Of a stretch of 27,440 nt of DNA, positions 12,809-20,079 are shown piece by piece; the stretch's first letter is position 1, and each line of letters opens with the position of its first letter. A program made the translations under genes and the position numbers. The notes under the pieces are model-generated. The model was given only the letters and a program-made list of their open reading frames with translations, did no database searches and was not told the origin of the DNA. Source of the DNA: a virus; IMG/VR virus record IMGVR_UViG_3300044653_000040, positions 1 through 27,440 of that record; one strand, given 5' to 3'.

Positions 12809-13552
12809 TCAGTTGCTCATGTCGGCAAGCTGGGCGCGGGCGTCGGCGCGGTCGGTGGCCAGGCCGCTGTCAACCAGCGCGTCGGCACGGTCGGCGCGGC
12901 GGGTCCGGCGGGTCACGCCAGGCTCTCCGGTCGCCTCAGCAATGGCGGCCTCAATCGCCGCCACGGTGGTCCCCGCGTCGGCGGTCAGGGCCTCGCGGCG
13001 GGCGCGGTCGGCCTCAGCCTTGGCCTGCGCGCGGTCGGCGCGGCTCTTGCCCCGGCGGCGGCTCGGCGGCGCGGCAGCGTCGGCGGCCTCGGGGGTGGCA
13101 GCGGCAGCCTCGGCCAGCGCGGCAGCCTCGGCCGTGCTCATGGTCGCGCGGTGCTCGCGGCGGCGGTTCCGGGTGTGGGCCGCTAGCTCAGCCTCGCCCA
13201 TCCGGGCCTCGGCGGCGGCGGTCGGGCTCTCGGGCGCCTGGCGGGCGGGCGCCCGGTTCGAGCGGCGGCGGGTCGTGGTCGTGGCCGGGCGGGTTTCGAG
13301 CCCGGTCGCGTACTTGTACTCGCGGTTCCGCTTGCACGCGCCGCAGGTAATGCAGTCCAGCGCGGTGTCAATCTGGAATCCGCGCTCGGCGGCGGCAACC
13401 TTCAGCGCAAACTTGCGCCGGTCCTCGGGCGTCATCAGCACGGTGCCGCAAAAGCACTTCGCGCCGGTCTCCTCGGCGCCAAGGTGCCAGTTCTTCGTGG
13501 CAACGTCGGTCTGCGCGCGGTAGGTGTAGGTCGGGGTGGCGGTGGTGGTCAT
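12809..13552 (-). CDS. Cys-containing, Ala/Arg-rich protein, first gene of leftward operon
   Basis: 247 residues; not recognised. The N-terminal about 95 residues contain C-x-C (AKCFCGTV) and C-x2-C-x2-C (DCITCGACK), probably a metal site, with MTPEDRRKFALKVAAAERGF between them. The rest is low-complexity: an Arg/Thr stretch (TTTTRRRSN), then long Ala/Glu/Arg helices likely to form coiled coils and bind nucleic acid. ATG 13552 is chosen over 13612 because AAGGA lies nine bases upstream. It is promoter-proximal, followed by a hairpin, and faces away from the oxygenase cassette. Confidence 0.72.
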   Translation of the reverse strand: MTTTATPTYTYRAQTDVATKNWHLGAEETGAKCFCGTVLMTPEDRRKFALKVAAAERGFQIDTALDCITCGACKRNREYKYATGLETRPATTTTRRRSNRAPARQAPESPTAAAEARMGEAELAAHTRNRRREHRATMSTAEAAALAEAAAATPEAADAAAPPSRRRGKSRADRAQAKAEADRARREALTADAGTTVAAIEAAIAEATGEPGVTRRTRRADRADALVDSGLATDRADARAQLADMSN

Positions 13553-13899
13553 GTCGGGCCGTCCTTCCGGCTCGGGGGCCGCGCTCCGTGCGTTGCCCTG
13601 TATCTGATTCAACCACGGTTGTATTGGCTACATGCCCGATCCGATCGTGACTCGTGTCACATCATGGTCACTCTTTGCAGTCATGTCCCGGTCACGCAGC
13701 GCCGAACAGCCCCCCGGCGCTCGGGAGAGCGTGTCTACCGCGTCACCACGTCAGGTCGCTGTCCTTACACCGGATCGGGCTGCTGAGCATTTGTCGAGGT
13801 CAGCGGCCTGTTCCGAATGGTGCTATCGAACACCCCCCGATCATCGAATACCTGGCTCAATCTGGTGATTCACGTCACAACCCAGCTACGATGCCTCGC
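13553..13899. promoter_or_regulatory. Divergent control region between leftward operon and oxygenase cassette
   Basis: About 350 bases with no convincing gene and lower GC than its surroundings. It holds several dyads: CAACC-AC-GGTTG at 13610-13621, GTGAC-TCGT-GTCAC near 13647-13660, and repeated GTCAC half-sites further right. At the right end TACGAT (13887-13892) could be a -10 box, with a weak -35 around 13863-13868 and an 18-base spacer, putting the transcript start almost on ATG 13900. Both operons probably start here under one or more regulators. Confidence 0.5.
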
Positions 13900-14457
13900 A
13901 TGGTGGCAATACGACCCGACGCTGTACTCACCGCCGACCAGGCCGCGATGCCCGTGCTCTGGTGCGTCAAGCCGAAGTTGATCATGGTCGGGGCAGGCTA
14001 CCCCGACGAGGTGCTTTCACGCTTCCTCCCGCCAGGACGGGGGATCAAGCTGCGTTCGTTCGGCCACGACGAAGACGGAGTCCACTGGCTCCTGACGCGG
14101 GCCGGAACCCCGCTCCATCACGACCCCGCCTACGCGAGGTACAGCCATCAGCTCGTGCTCCGCAACGACGGCAACCGAATCCGCGGACTGCCCCGCTACG
14201 ACGACGAGAGCTGGTGGCATCCGCCTCTGGTGCCCGGCATGATGTACGCGCTCGACACCCACTCCCCGCATCAGGGCACCAAAGACCCGAGGATGGACCC
14301 GCCGCCGGTCGTGCTCAAGCTGGTTATCGCGGTGGACCGCGACGACCTGATGACCCCGCGCGAGGTGTGGCCGCTCCTGCACAGGTTTGTCCACAGGGAG
14401 CTGCCCGAGGTCGGGCAGACCAGCTACGCGGCGCCGCGATCGTGGGCGTCGGCGTGA
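13900..14457 (+). CDS. 2OG-Fe(II) oxygenase-like (double-stranded beta-helix) protein
   Basis: 185 residues. The strand pattern and a possible metal triad fit the 2-oxoglutarate/Fe(II) oxygenase or cupin fold: H73-x-D75 in PLHHDPAYARYSHQLVL, a distal histidine (H121 or H124) in ALDTHSPHQ, and a basic residue K140 in VVLKLVIAVD that could hold 2-oxoglutarate. Such enzymes hydroxylate bases, proteins or small molecules; the substrate is unknown. No ribosome site precedes ATG 13900, but a -10-like TACGAT ends seven bases before it, fitting a leaderless message. ATG 13891 is an alternative start. It is the first gene of a tightly coupled cassette. Confidence 0.65.
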   Translation: MVAIRPDAVLTADQAAMPVLWCVKPKLIMVGAGYPDEVLSRFLPPGRGIKLRSFGHDEDGVHWLLTRAGTPLHHDPAYARYSHQLVLRNDGNRIRGLPRYDDESWWHPPLVPGMMYALDTHSPHQGTKDPRMDPPPVVLKLVIAVDRDDLMTPREVWPLLHRFVHRELPEVGQTSYAAPRSWASA

Positions 14458-15101
14458 ACCACTACGACGAGATCGCGGGGGAGTACGACGGCCGGTTCAC
14501 GCGGCCGGTGGATCGGTGGGAAGACGAGAACCTGGCGCGGCTCCTGCGTCCGATCACGGACGGCCTCCGCGTCCTCGACCTCGGGTGCGGAACCGGCTGG
14601 CTCCTCGACCACTGCCTACCGGCGGAATACACCGGAGTTGACTCGTCGGGGCCGATGCTCGCGGAGCTGGAGCGCAAGCATCCCGGCGCGCTGACCGTCA
14701 AGGCCGAGATCGGCGAGGAGCCGTGGGCGGCCGGGCTCACGGTCGGCGGCTACGACGCGATCGTGTCCACCTGGAGCCTGGAGTACCTGGGGAACCTGGA
14801 CACGCTGCTGTCGGTGTGCTGGCGGCTCGCGGCGCCGCACGGGACTCTCGCGCTGCACGGCACTCTCCCGCGAGGCCACCGCCGGGGCCACTTCTCGGTG
14901 AAGTCGGCGCCGTACCGCCCGCTGGGGCCGCACCAGGTACGGCAGGCGTCCGCCGTGGCCGGGATTCCGCGGCCGAAGGTGACGGGTACCGGGTGGCTCC
15001 CCGACACCTGGACGCGGCTCGGCCGGGCGGTGTGGCGCGGGACGCTGCCCTACCCGGCGGGGACGCACTACGCGGCGCTGTGGACCTGGAGGCTCCCGTG
15101 A
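14454..15101 (+). CDS. Class I SAM-dependent methyltransferase
   Basis: 215-residue methyltransferase. Motif I is VLDLGCGTG at 40-48, followed by YTGVDSSGPML (acidic residue after beta 2) and YDAIVSTWSLEYLG as the post-core motif. There is no DPPY or NPPY motif of DNA N6-adenine/N4-cytosine enzymes and no PC motif of C5-cytosine enzymes, so it is closer to small-molecule or protein methyltransferases (Methyltransf_11/25 type). The GTG start overlaps the oxygenase-like stop (GTGA), and the end overlaps the PP-loop gene the same way. It likely acts in one pathway with those two proteins; the substrate is unknown. Confidence 0.82.
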   Translation: MNHYDEIAGEYDGRFTRPVDRWEDENLARLLRPITDGLRVLDLGCGTGWLLDHCLPAEYTGVDSSGPMLAELERKHPGALTVKAEIGEEPWAAGLTVGGYDAIVSTWSLEYLGNLDTLLSVCWRLAAPHGTLALHGTLPRGHRRGHFSVKSAPYRPLGPHQVRQASAVAGIPRPKVTGTGWLPDTWTRLGRAVWRGTLPYPAGTHYAALWTWRLP

Positions 15102-16231
15102 GAGCGATGCTCGGCATGACCGTGTTCGACGCGGCGGTTGCCCGGATGCGGGAGCAGTACGAGGAGGGCCACCGGATCGTGGTCTCGGCGTCGGGCGGGA
15201 AAGACTCGACGTGCTGCGTCGAGGTCGCGCTGGTCGCGGCGCGGGAGGCCGGGCGGCTCCCCGTCGAGGTGGTGACCCGCGAGGAGGAGATCATCCCGCC
15301 GGGGACGCGGGAGTACCTGATGCGGCTCCGCGAACGCGACGACATCGACCTGCACTGGCTCGTCGCGCACCAGCCGTCGATCAACGCCTTCGACCGCGAG
15401 GAGCCGTTCTGGTGGGTGATGGACCCGCTCCTAGACCCGTCGCTGTGGGTGGTCCAGCCGCCCGAGTGGGCCGAGCACATCGCCGAGTACAACATCGAGG
15501 CGATGACGATCCCGGAGCGGTTCCCGCCGCCGCCGGGCAAGGAGCTGCGCGCCGTGGTCGGCCTGCGGGTGCAGGAGAGCCGGGGACGCCTGTTCGGGCT
15601 CTACAGCTCGGGCGGGTACCTCACGAAGGCGAACCCGTGGGGCGTGCGGAACATCCGCCCGATCTACGACTGGCTCGACTCCGATGTGTGGCGGGCCATC
15701 GACGTGAACGGGTGGGAGTACAACGAGGCGTACGACGTGCTCCACCGGCTCGGCGTGCCCCGGAGCCAACTGCGGATCTCGCCGCCCACGATGAACGCGG
15801 GTTCGGGTGACGTGCTGCGGCTGCTCGCGTCGGCCTGGCCGACGTGGTGGGACCGGGTGTCGCGGCGCCTCCCGAGCGTCCGCACGTTCGCGCAGTACGG
15901 CAAGCGCGCGGTCACCGCGCAGAAGTCCCGCGCCGAGACGTGGGAGGAGTGCTTCCACCGGACCTGTATCGAGAAGGCGCCCGCCTGGATCGCGGAGCGC
16001 GCCGAGCTCCAGATGCGGCGGTCGCTGTCCGGGCACCGCGCGCACTCCTCGACGGCGTTCCCCGATGTCGGCATGTGCCAGGTCTGCGGGTCCGGGCTCG
16101 GCTCGTGGCGGGAGCTGACCCGCGCCCTGTACCTCGGTGACCCGTTCAGCGTGAAATGCCGGTCGCTGCCCTACGTCCAGCCGTCAGTCTTCCGCCCCGG
16201 CGAACCGCGCTGGGGCGGCATCCCCGGATAG
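15098..16231 (+). CDS. PP-loop ATPase, PAPS-reductase/DndC-like
   Basis: 377-residue protein of the adenine-nucleotide alpha-hydrolase fold. The PP-loop is S32-GGKDS-37 (IVVSASGGKDST), which binds ATP or PAPS. Later segments include VVGLRVQESRGR, a typical GxR-x-x-ES motif of this group, and IRPIYDWLDSDVW. The C-terminal part has Cys285, Cys290, Cys327, Cys330 and Cys354, which could hold zinc or an Fe-S cluster. Family members adenylate substrates or transfer sulfur (CysH, TtcA, DndC). Phage versions are common near ParB-like genes but are poorly characterised. GTG 15098 overlaps the previous stop; ATG 15107 is an alternative start. Confidence 0.82.
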   Translation: MRAMLGMTVFDAAVARMREQYEEGHRIVVSASGGKDSTCCVEVALVAAREAGRLPVEVVTREEEIIPPGTREYLMRLRERDDIDLHWLVAHQPSINAFDREEPFWWVMDPLLDPSLWVVQPPEWAEHIAEYNIEAMTIPERFPPPPGKELRAVVGLRVQESRGRLFGLYSSGGYLTKANPWGVRNIRPIYDWLDSDVWRAIDVNGWEYNEAYDVLHRLGVPRSQLRISPPTMNAGSGDVLRLLASAWPTWWDRVSRRLPSVRTFAQYGKRAVTAQKSRAETWEECFHRTCIEKAPAWIAERAELQMRRSLSGHRAHSSTAFPDVGMCQVCGSGLGSWRELTRALYLGDPFSVKCRSLPYVQPSVFRPGEPRWGGIPG

Positions 16232-16242
16232 GAGACCCGCGA

Positions 16243-17061
16243 ATGCCCGCTCGCCGACGCAAGGGCCAGGCCGCAATCGAGAAGCTGAACGCCAGGCTCG
16301 AACGGCTGACCATCGAGTACATCTCGGCGGCCGAGATCACGCCGAACGACTACAACCCGAACCGCCAGGGCGAGCACGAGTTCGCGATGCTCAAGTCGTC
16401 CATCATGGAGGACGGGTTCACCGACCCGGTGAAGGTGGTCGAGCGCGACGGCGGCGCGATCGTCATCGTGGACGGCGAGCACCGCTGGCGGGCCGTCCGG
16501 GAGCTGGCGGCCGAGGGCAAGCTGCCCGACGACCAGCTCGCGATCGTCAAGCTGCCGATGGGCGAGGCCCAAGCCAAGATCGCCACGCTTCGCCACAACC
16601 GGGCGCGGGGCTCCGAAGACATCCAGCTCGCCACCGACGTGCTCCGCGACCTGGAGCAGCTCGGCGCGCTGGACTGGGCGGCGGACTCACTCGACATGAG
16701 CGACGCGGAGCTACAGCGGCTCATGGAGGACATCCCGGCGGCTGAGTCGCTGGCCGGTGAGGAGTTCAGCGAGGCGTGGGCGCCGGGCGGCTCGAAGGAG
16801 ACCACGGACCAAGGGCCGGTGCAGGTGTCCGCGACCGAGGCCGGTGTCAACGCCGACCGGGAGCGGGAGCGCCGGATCAAGGAGGCGACGACCGAGGCCG
16901 AGCGTCAGCAGGCCCGGAACGACCGGAACGTCTACCGGCTCCACCTGACGTTCGGCGGGGAGGAGGCCGACATCGTGAAGGCCGCGCTCGGCGAGAAGCC
17001 CGCGCAGTCCATCCTCGCGTGGGCTCGGGAGCACGCGCCGGTCCCGGCCGAGGCGGGCTGA
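16243..17061 (+). CDS. ParB/sulfiredoxin-fold protein
   Basis: 272 residues. The N-terminal ParB/Srx domain (about 25-125) shows ITPNDYNPN, DGFTDPVKVVERDG, the signature IVDGEHRWRA (DGEHR at 77-81) and KIATLRHNRARGS. A helical region follows (about 130-165), then a charged linker and a C-terminal domain (VYRLHLTFGGEEADIVKAAL). Proteins with this fold include chromosome-partition CTPases, nucleases, sulfiredoxin and serine kinases, so the activity cannot be named. No partner ParA gene is nearby; instead it follows the PP-loop gene by 11 bases with a GGAGA ribosome site seven bases before ATG 16243. A role in the same modification pathway is inferred. Confidence 0.82.
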   Translation: MPARRRKGQAAIEKLNARLERLTIEYISAAEITPNDYNPNRQGEHEFAMLKSSIMEDGFTDPVKVVERDGGAIVIVDGEHRWRAVRELAAEGKLPDDQLAIVKLPMGEAQAKIATLRHNRARGSEDIQLATDVLRDLEQLGALDWAADSLDMSDAELQRLMEDIPAAESLAGEEFSEAWAPGGSKETTDQGPVQVSATEAGVNADRERERRIKEATTEAERQQARNDRNVYRLHLTFGGEEADIVKAALGEKPAQSILAWAREHAPVPAEAG

Positions 17062-17168
17062 TGCCGTGGTGGGGGATCACGCTGCTGTGCGTCGGCAGCG
17101 CGGGAGTCGGTGCCGCGATCGGCGGCGCCGCGATGCTGCTCTACGTCGGGCGCGGGCTGTGGGGCTGA
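17061..17168 (+). CDS. 35-residue single-helix membrane protein
   Basis: A very short protein whose start overlaps the ParB-like stop (TGATG). After MPWWG it is one continuous hydrophobic segment rich in Gly, Ala, Val and Leu (ITLLCVGSAGVGAAIGGAAM), ending in a basic tail (YVGRGLWG). It would be a single transmembrane helix with small-residue packing motifs. Possible roles include a small membrane toxin, a holin-like or antiholin-like peptide, or a membrane anchor for the cassette; none is supported beyond the hydrophobicity. Confidence 0.6.
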   Translation: MPWWGITLLCVGSAGVGAAIGGAAMLLYVGRGLWG

Positions 17169-17171
17169 CCC

Positions 17172-17477
17172 GTGCCGCTCGTCCGGTCCTGCCGGAATCG
17201 CTGGTGCCCCGAGTGGGCCGGGCCGGATGGCTGGTGCGACACCCACCGGACGGCGCCGTTCTACACCTCGCCGCCGCTCCCGCCCGACTGGCCGCAGATC
17301 CGGGCCGTCCAGCTCGGCGCGTACCCGCTCTGCCACGAGTGCGGGGCGCCCGCCACCGAGGTTCATCACGTGCGCGGACGGCGGGCAGGCCATGACCCCG
17401 GCAACCTCTGGTCGCTGTGCTCGGCGTGCCACGCGGCCATCACCCACCGCGAGGCCGGCTGGCTCTCCCGGCCGTGA
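17172..17477 (+). CDS. HNH endonuclease next to terminase
   Basis: 101 residues with a full HNH/zinc motif: C54 and C57, H65-H66 (EVHHVRG), N78 (DPGNLWSLC), C83 and C86, H92. An additional Cys/His cluster is at the N-terminus (CRNRWCPEW, DGWCDTH). HNH proteins encoded beside the terminase genes are needed for DNA packaging in cos-type phages such as HK97, where they work with the large terminase subunit. The same role is likely here. GTG 17172 starts three bases after the previous stop; the ribosome site is weak. Confidence 0.88.
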   Translation: MPLVRSCRNRWCPEWAGPDGWCDTHRTAPFYTSPPLPPDWPQIRAVQLGAYPLCHECGAPATEVHHVRGRRAGHDPGNLWSLCSACHAAITHREAGWLSRP

Positions 17478-17752
17478 ACTCGCGTCAATGACCAAACTGA
17501 TCGGTGGAGCGTACAGCGATTCGCGTCACGCCTCACGGATCGCGCTCGACCGAACCCGGAAAACCTGGGGCGGTGAAAGTGGGGCTGGGAGATACCCTGT
17601 CAGTCCCCCGACTCAAGGGGTTACCCCCCACCCCCCGTTCCTCGCGGCCCGAGGGGCGTTGCTCCAGCCGACTGACGCCACACGCAAACGCAAAGCGCAA
17701 CGACCGCTGAGCGTGGACGTGGGGGCCGTACGCGGCGGGCTGGCGGTGCGCC
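17478..17752. other. Non-coding region before terminase; candidate cos region
   Basis: 275 bases without a credible gene; the short reading frames here lack codon bias. It contains a possible promoter (ATGACC at 17488-17493, 18 bases, TACAGC at 17512-17517), a bulged stem at 17581-17608 (GGGGCTG / CAGTCCCC), C-rich runs, and a dyad CCTCG-CGGCC-CGAGG at 17640-17654. The position between an HNH gene and the small terminase gene is where cos sites often lie in HK97-like phages. The cleavage site itself cannot be identified from sequence alone. Confidence 0.4.
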
Positions 17753-18241
17753 GTGGGTGCTAGGGGTCCAGCGCCGAAGCCCACCCGCCTGCGGGTGCTG
17801 CACGGTGGCCACCCCGAACGAGTGAACAAGGCCGAGCCGGTACCGGCGAAGCTGCCCGTGATCAAGCCCCCGTACCTCAGTGAGGCGGCGTCGGGGAAGT
17901 GGGATGAGCTGGCGCCGCACCTCGTGTCGATGGGGGTGGTGACGGGGGTGGACGTGGATGTCTTGGCGGCGTACTGCGAGTGCTTCGCCCGGTGGCGTCG
18001 GCTGGTCGGCCTGGCGGCATCGTCCCCCCCGGTGTTCCGAAGGTCGCACCCTGGATCTGAGGGTGGGGATGAGCAGGAGATGGTGCTGGTCAAGAACCCG
18101 CTGTGGTCGCAGGTGCGGGATGCGGAGGCGGCGCTGCGGGTGATGGCGCGGGAGTTCGGGTTCACGCCGAGCGCGCGGTCTGGGCTGCGGGTGCAGGGGG
18201 CGGTGTCGGCGGCGGCTGAGCGGTTGCTGACCGATGGCTAG
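17753..18241 (+). CDS. terS: Terminase small subunit (P27 family)
   Basis: 162 residues. The start GARGPAPKPTRLRVLHGG is the hallmark of P27-family small terminase subunits, which recognise the packaging site and regulate the large subunit. It continues with a helical region (AASGKWDELAPHLVSMGVVTGVDVDVLAAYCE) and ends AMREFGFTP-like (VMAREFGFTPSARSGLRV). A polar insert (about residues 85-112) sits between helices. GTG 17753 is the only good start; the ribosome site is weak. The stop overlaps the next gene by eight bases. Confidence 0.87.
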   Translation: MGARGPAPKPTRLRVLHGGHPERVNKAEPVPAKLPVIKPPYLSEAASGKWDELAPHLVSMGVVTGVDVDVLAAYCECFARWRRLVGLAASSPPVFRRSHPGSEGGDEQEMVLVKNPLWSQVRDAEAALRVMAREFGFTPSARSGLRVQGAVSAAAERLLTDG

Positions 18242-18455
18242 GTCGGGGTGCGGGCGGTGCGGTGCGTGGTTCGGGAGCCTGGCCAGCTTCGACGCTCACC
18301 AGGACTGGTCGGGTGGGTGGGGGGTGCTGGTGTGCCGTGACCCGGTGTCCCTCGGGCTGGTGGCTGACCGGCGCGGGGTGTGGCAGACCCCGGCGGGGCT
18401 GCGGTCCCGGTATCGGGGGGCGCATCGGCTGGCGCGGCGGCGGCGCGGTGGCTAG
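18234..18455 (+). CDS. Small zinc-finger-like protein between terminase genes
   Basis: 73 residues with C-x2-C (GCGRCGAWF), then FDAHQDW and a further Cys (VLVCRDP), followed by LGLVADRRGVWQTP. This is a short Cys/His motif similar to C2H2-like fingers found in small actinophage proteins near terminase genes. It probably binds zinc; it could assist packaging or be a separate small regulator. ATG 18234 overlaps the small terminase gene by eight bases and the end overlaps the large terminase gene. The Arg/Gly-rich C-terminus overlaps other frames. Confidence 0.65.
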   Translation: MARSGCGRCGAWFGSLASFDAHQDWSGGWGVLVCRDPVSLGLVADRRGVWQTPAGLRSRYRGAHRLARRRRGG

Positions 18456-20070
18456 CCTGCCCGTCTGCGGCTACACCCTGGACGGGGTGCGGTGCAGGAA
18501 GCGGGGCGAGCACAGGTGCGCGGGGCGGGTCCGTCACGTGGTGGCGTTCTTCTGCGAGCTGCTGACCCATACCAAGGGTGACTGGGCTCGCCGTCCGTTC
18601 GTCCCGGCGGCGTGGCAGCGGGACATGGTGCTCGCGCCGCTGATCGGTCAGGTGGTGTGGGACGAGGAGAGGATGCGGTACGTGCGGAAGTACCGCATCC
18701 TCTACCTGAACGTGGCGCGGAAGAACGGGAAGACGGAGCTCCTGGCCGGGCTGGTGCTGTACCTGCTCGTCGGGGACGGGGAGGCGGCGGCCGAGATCTA
18801 CGGGCTGGCGATGGACTCGGGGCAGGCCGGTCTGGTGTACCGGGTCGCGGCGCGGATGGTGACTAACTCTCCCGTGCTGCGGGCTCGGCTCCAGGTGATC
18901 CGCGGAGCGCAGCGGATCGTGGATGAGACGACGGCGAGCTTCTACGCGGTGGCTCCTGGGGACGCTGAGGGGAACCTGGGCGAGGAGCCTAGCGGGGCGG
19001 TGATTGACGAGCTGCTGACGCAGGCCAACCGCGACCTGTTCGACGCGATGCGGACCAGCATGGGGACGCGGGCTCAGCCGCTCCTGCTCCTGGCGACGAC
19101 GGCCGAGAACGAGCCCACCGGGTTCGCGGCGTCCGAGCGGGAGTGGTCCGAGCGGATCTTGGAAGACCCGGACCTGGAGCCTGAGCGGCTGGTGGTCTTG
19201 TTCCGGGCGGCTGAGGAAGACGACTGGACGAAGCCGTCCACGTGGCGGCAGGCGAATCCCGCGATGGGCGACTTCCTGTCACAGCGGGTGCTCGCGGCCG
19301 AGTGCAGGACCGCGCAGCGGAACCCGGCGGCTGAGCGGTCATTCAAGCAGTTCCGGCTGAATCAGCCGGTGTCCAAGCTCGGGCGGGCGATCTTGATGCC
19401 GGTGTGGGATGAGTCGGCGGGGCTGCTGGAGGCGGCCGAGCTGCCCGGCGAGCTGGCCGGCCGGGAGTGCTTCGCTGGCCTCGACCTGGCCGCTACCCAA
19501 GACCTCGCGGCGTACGCGCTGGTGTTCCCGGCGGACGACGGGGCGTATGACGTGGTGTGGCGTCACTTCTGCCCGGCGGGGCGGCTGGCTGACCTGTCCC
19601 GGCGGACGGGCGGCAAGGCTGAGACGTGGGTCGCTCGCGGGGAGCTGGTGCTGACCGACTCCCCGGTGACTGATTATGAGACGATCCGCACCAGCCTGAA
19701 CGCTGACGCCCTGGTCTACCGCATCGCGGAGATGGCGTTTGACCCGTGGAACGCGGTCCAGCTCGCGGTTGAGCTGGGCGACGACGGGTGGGTCATGATC
19801 CCGTTCGCGCAGTCTGCGCGCAACATGAGCGCTTCGAGCGCGGAGCTTCTGCGGCTGATCGCTGCGGGGGAGCTGCGGCACGGCGGCTCCGGGATCGTGC
19901 GGTGGCAGGCCGGTAACGCGGTCACCCGGACAGACGGGGCGGGCAACGTGAAGTTCGACCGGCAGAAGTCGGCCGAGAAGATCGACGGCATCGTCGCTGC
20001 GGTGATGGGCCTGGACCGGGCGCTGCGTCGGTCCACCCGCTCCGAGGAGTACGCGGCGGCTGGGTTCTGA
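18448..20070 (+). CDS. terL: Terminase large subunit
   Basis: 540 residues; packaging ATPase and nuclease. The ATPase part has the Walker-A-like ARKNGKTE at about 90-97 and Walker B with the catalytic acid in GAVIDE at about 183-188. The RNase-H-like nuclease part has Asp in FAGLDLAAT near 346 and a second acid in AFDPWNA. A few Cys/His near the N-terminus (VCGYTLDGVRCRKRGEHRC) may form a small zinc knob. GTG 18448 is chosen because it overlaps the previous stop and starts just before this conserved N-terminus; a longer start at 18262 reads through the zinc-finger gene. Confidence 0.93.
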   Translation: MASLPVCGYTLDGVRCRKRGEHRCAGRVRHVVAFFCELLTHTKGDWARRPFVPAAWQRDMVLAPLIGQVVWDEERMRYVRKYRILYLNVARKNGKTELLAGLVLYLLVGDGEAAAEIYGLAMDSGQAGLVYRVAARMVTNSPVLRARLQVIRGAQRIVDETTASFYAVAPGDAEGNLGEEPSGAVIDELLTQANRDLFDAMRTSMGTRAQPLLLLATTAENEPTGFAASEREWSERILEDPDLEPERLVVLFRAAEEDDWTKPSTWRQANPAMGDFLSQRVLAAECRTAQRNPAAERSFKQFRLNQPVSKLGRAILMPVWDESAGLLEAAELPGELAGRECFAGLDLAATQDLAAYALVFPADDGAYDVVWRHFCPAGRLADLSRRTGGKAETWVARGELVLTDSPVTDYETIRTSLNADALVYRIAEMAFDPWNAVQLAVELGDDGWVMIPFAQSARNMSASSAELLRLIAAGELRHGGSGIVRWQAGNAVTRTDGAGNVKFDRQKSAEKIDGIVAAVMGLDRALRRSTRSEEYAAAGF

Positions 20071-20079
20071 GGAGGGCTA

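Noticed and set aside
13632-13868. Rightward 78-codon frame in the divergent control region
   Set aside because: Third codon positions are mixed instead of GC-rich, no ribosome site precedes the ATG, and the frame overlaps the dyads; treated as non-coding.
14454-15101. DNA adenine or cytosine methylase
   Set aside because: Motif I for SAM binding is present, but no DPPY/NPPY or PC motif is seen, so a base methylase is not supported.
16243-17061. Plasmid-type partition system
   Set aside because: The ParB-fold protein has no ParA partner and no obvious parS-like repeats nearby; its neighbours are enzymes, so a partition role is unlikely.
17504-17710. 68-codon frame before the small terminase gene
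   Set aside because: No ribosome site, atypical codon use and low-complexity content; the region is better read as non-coding, possibly cos.
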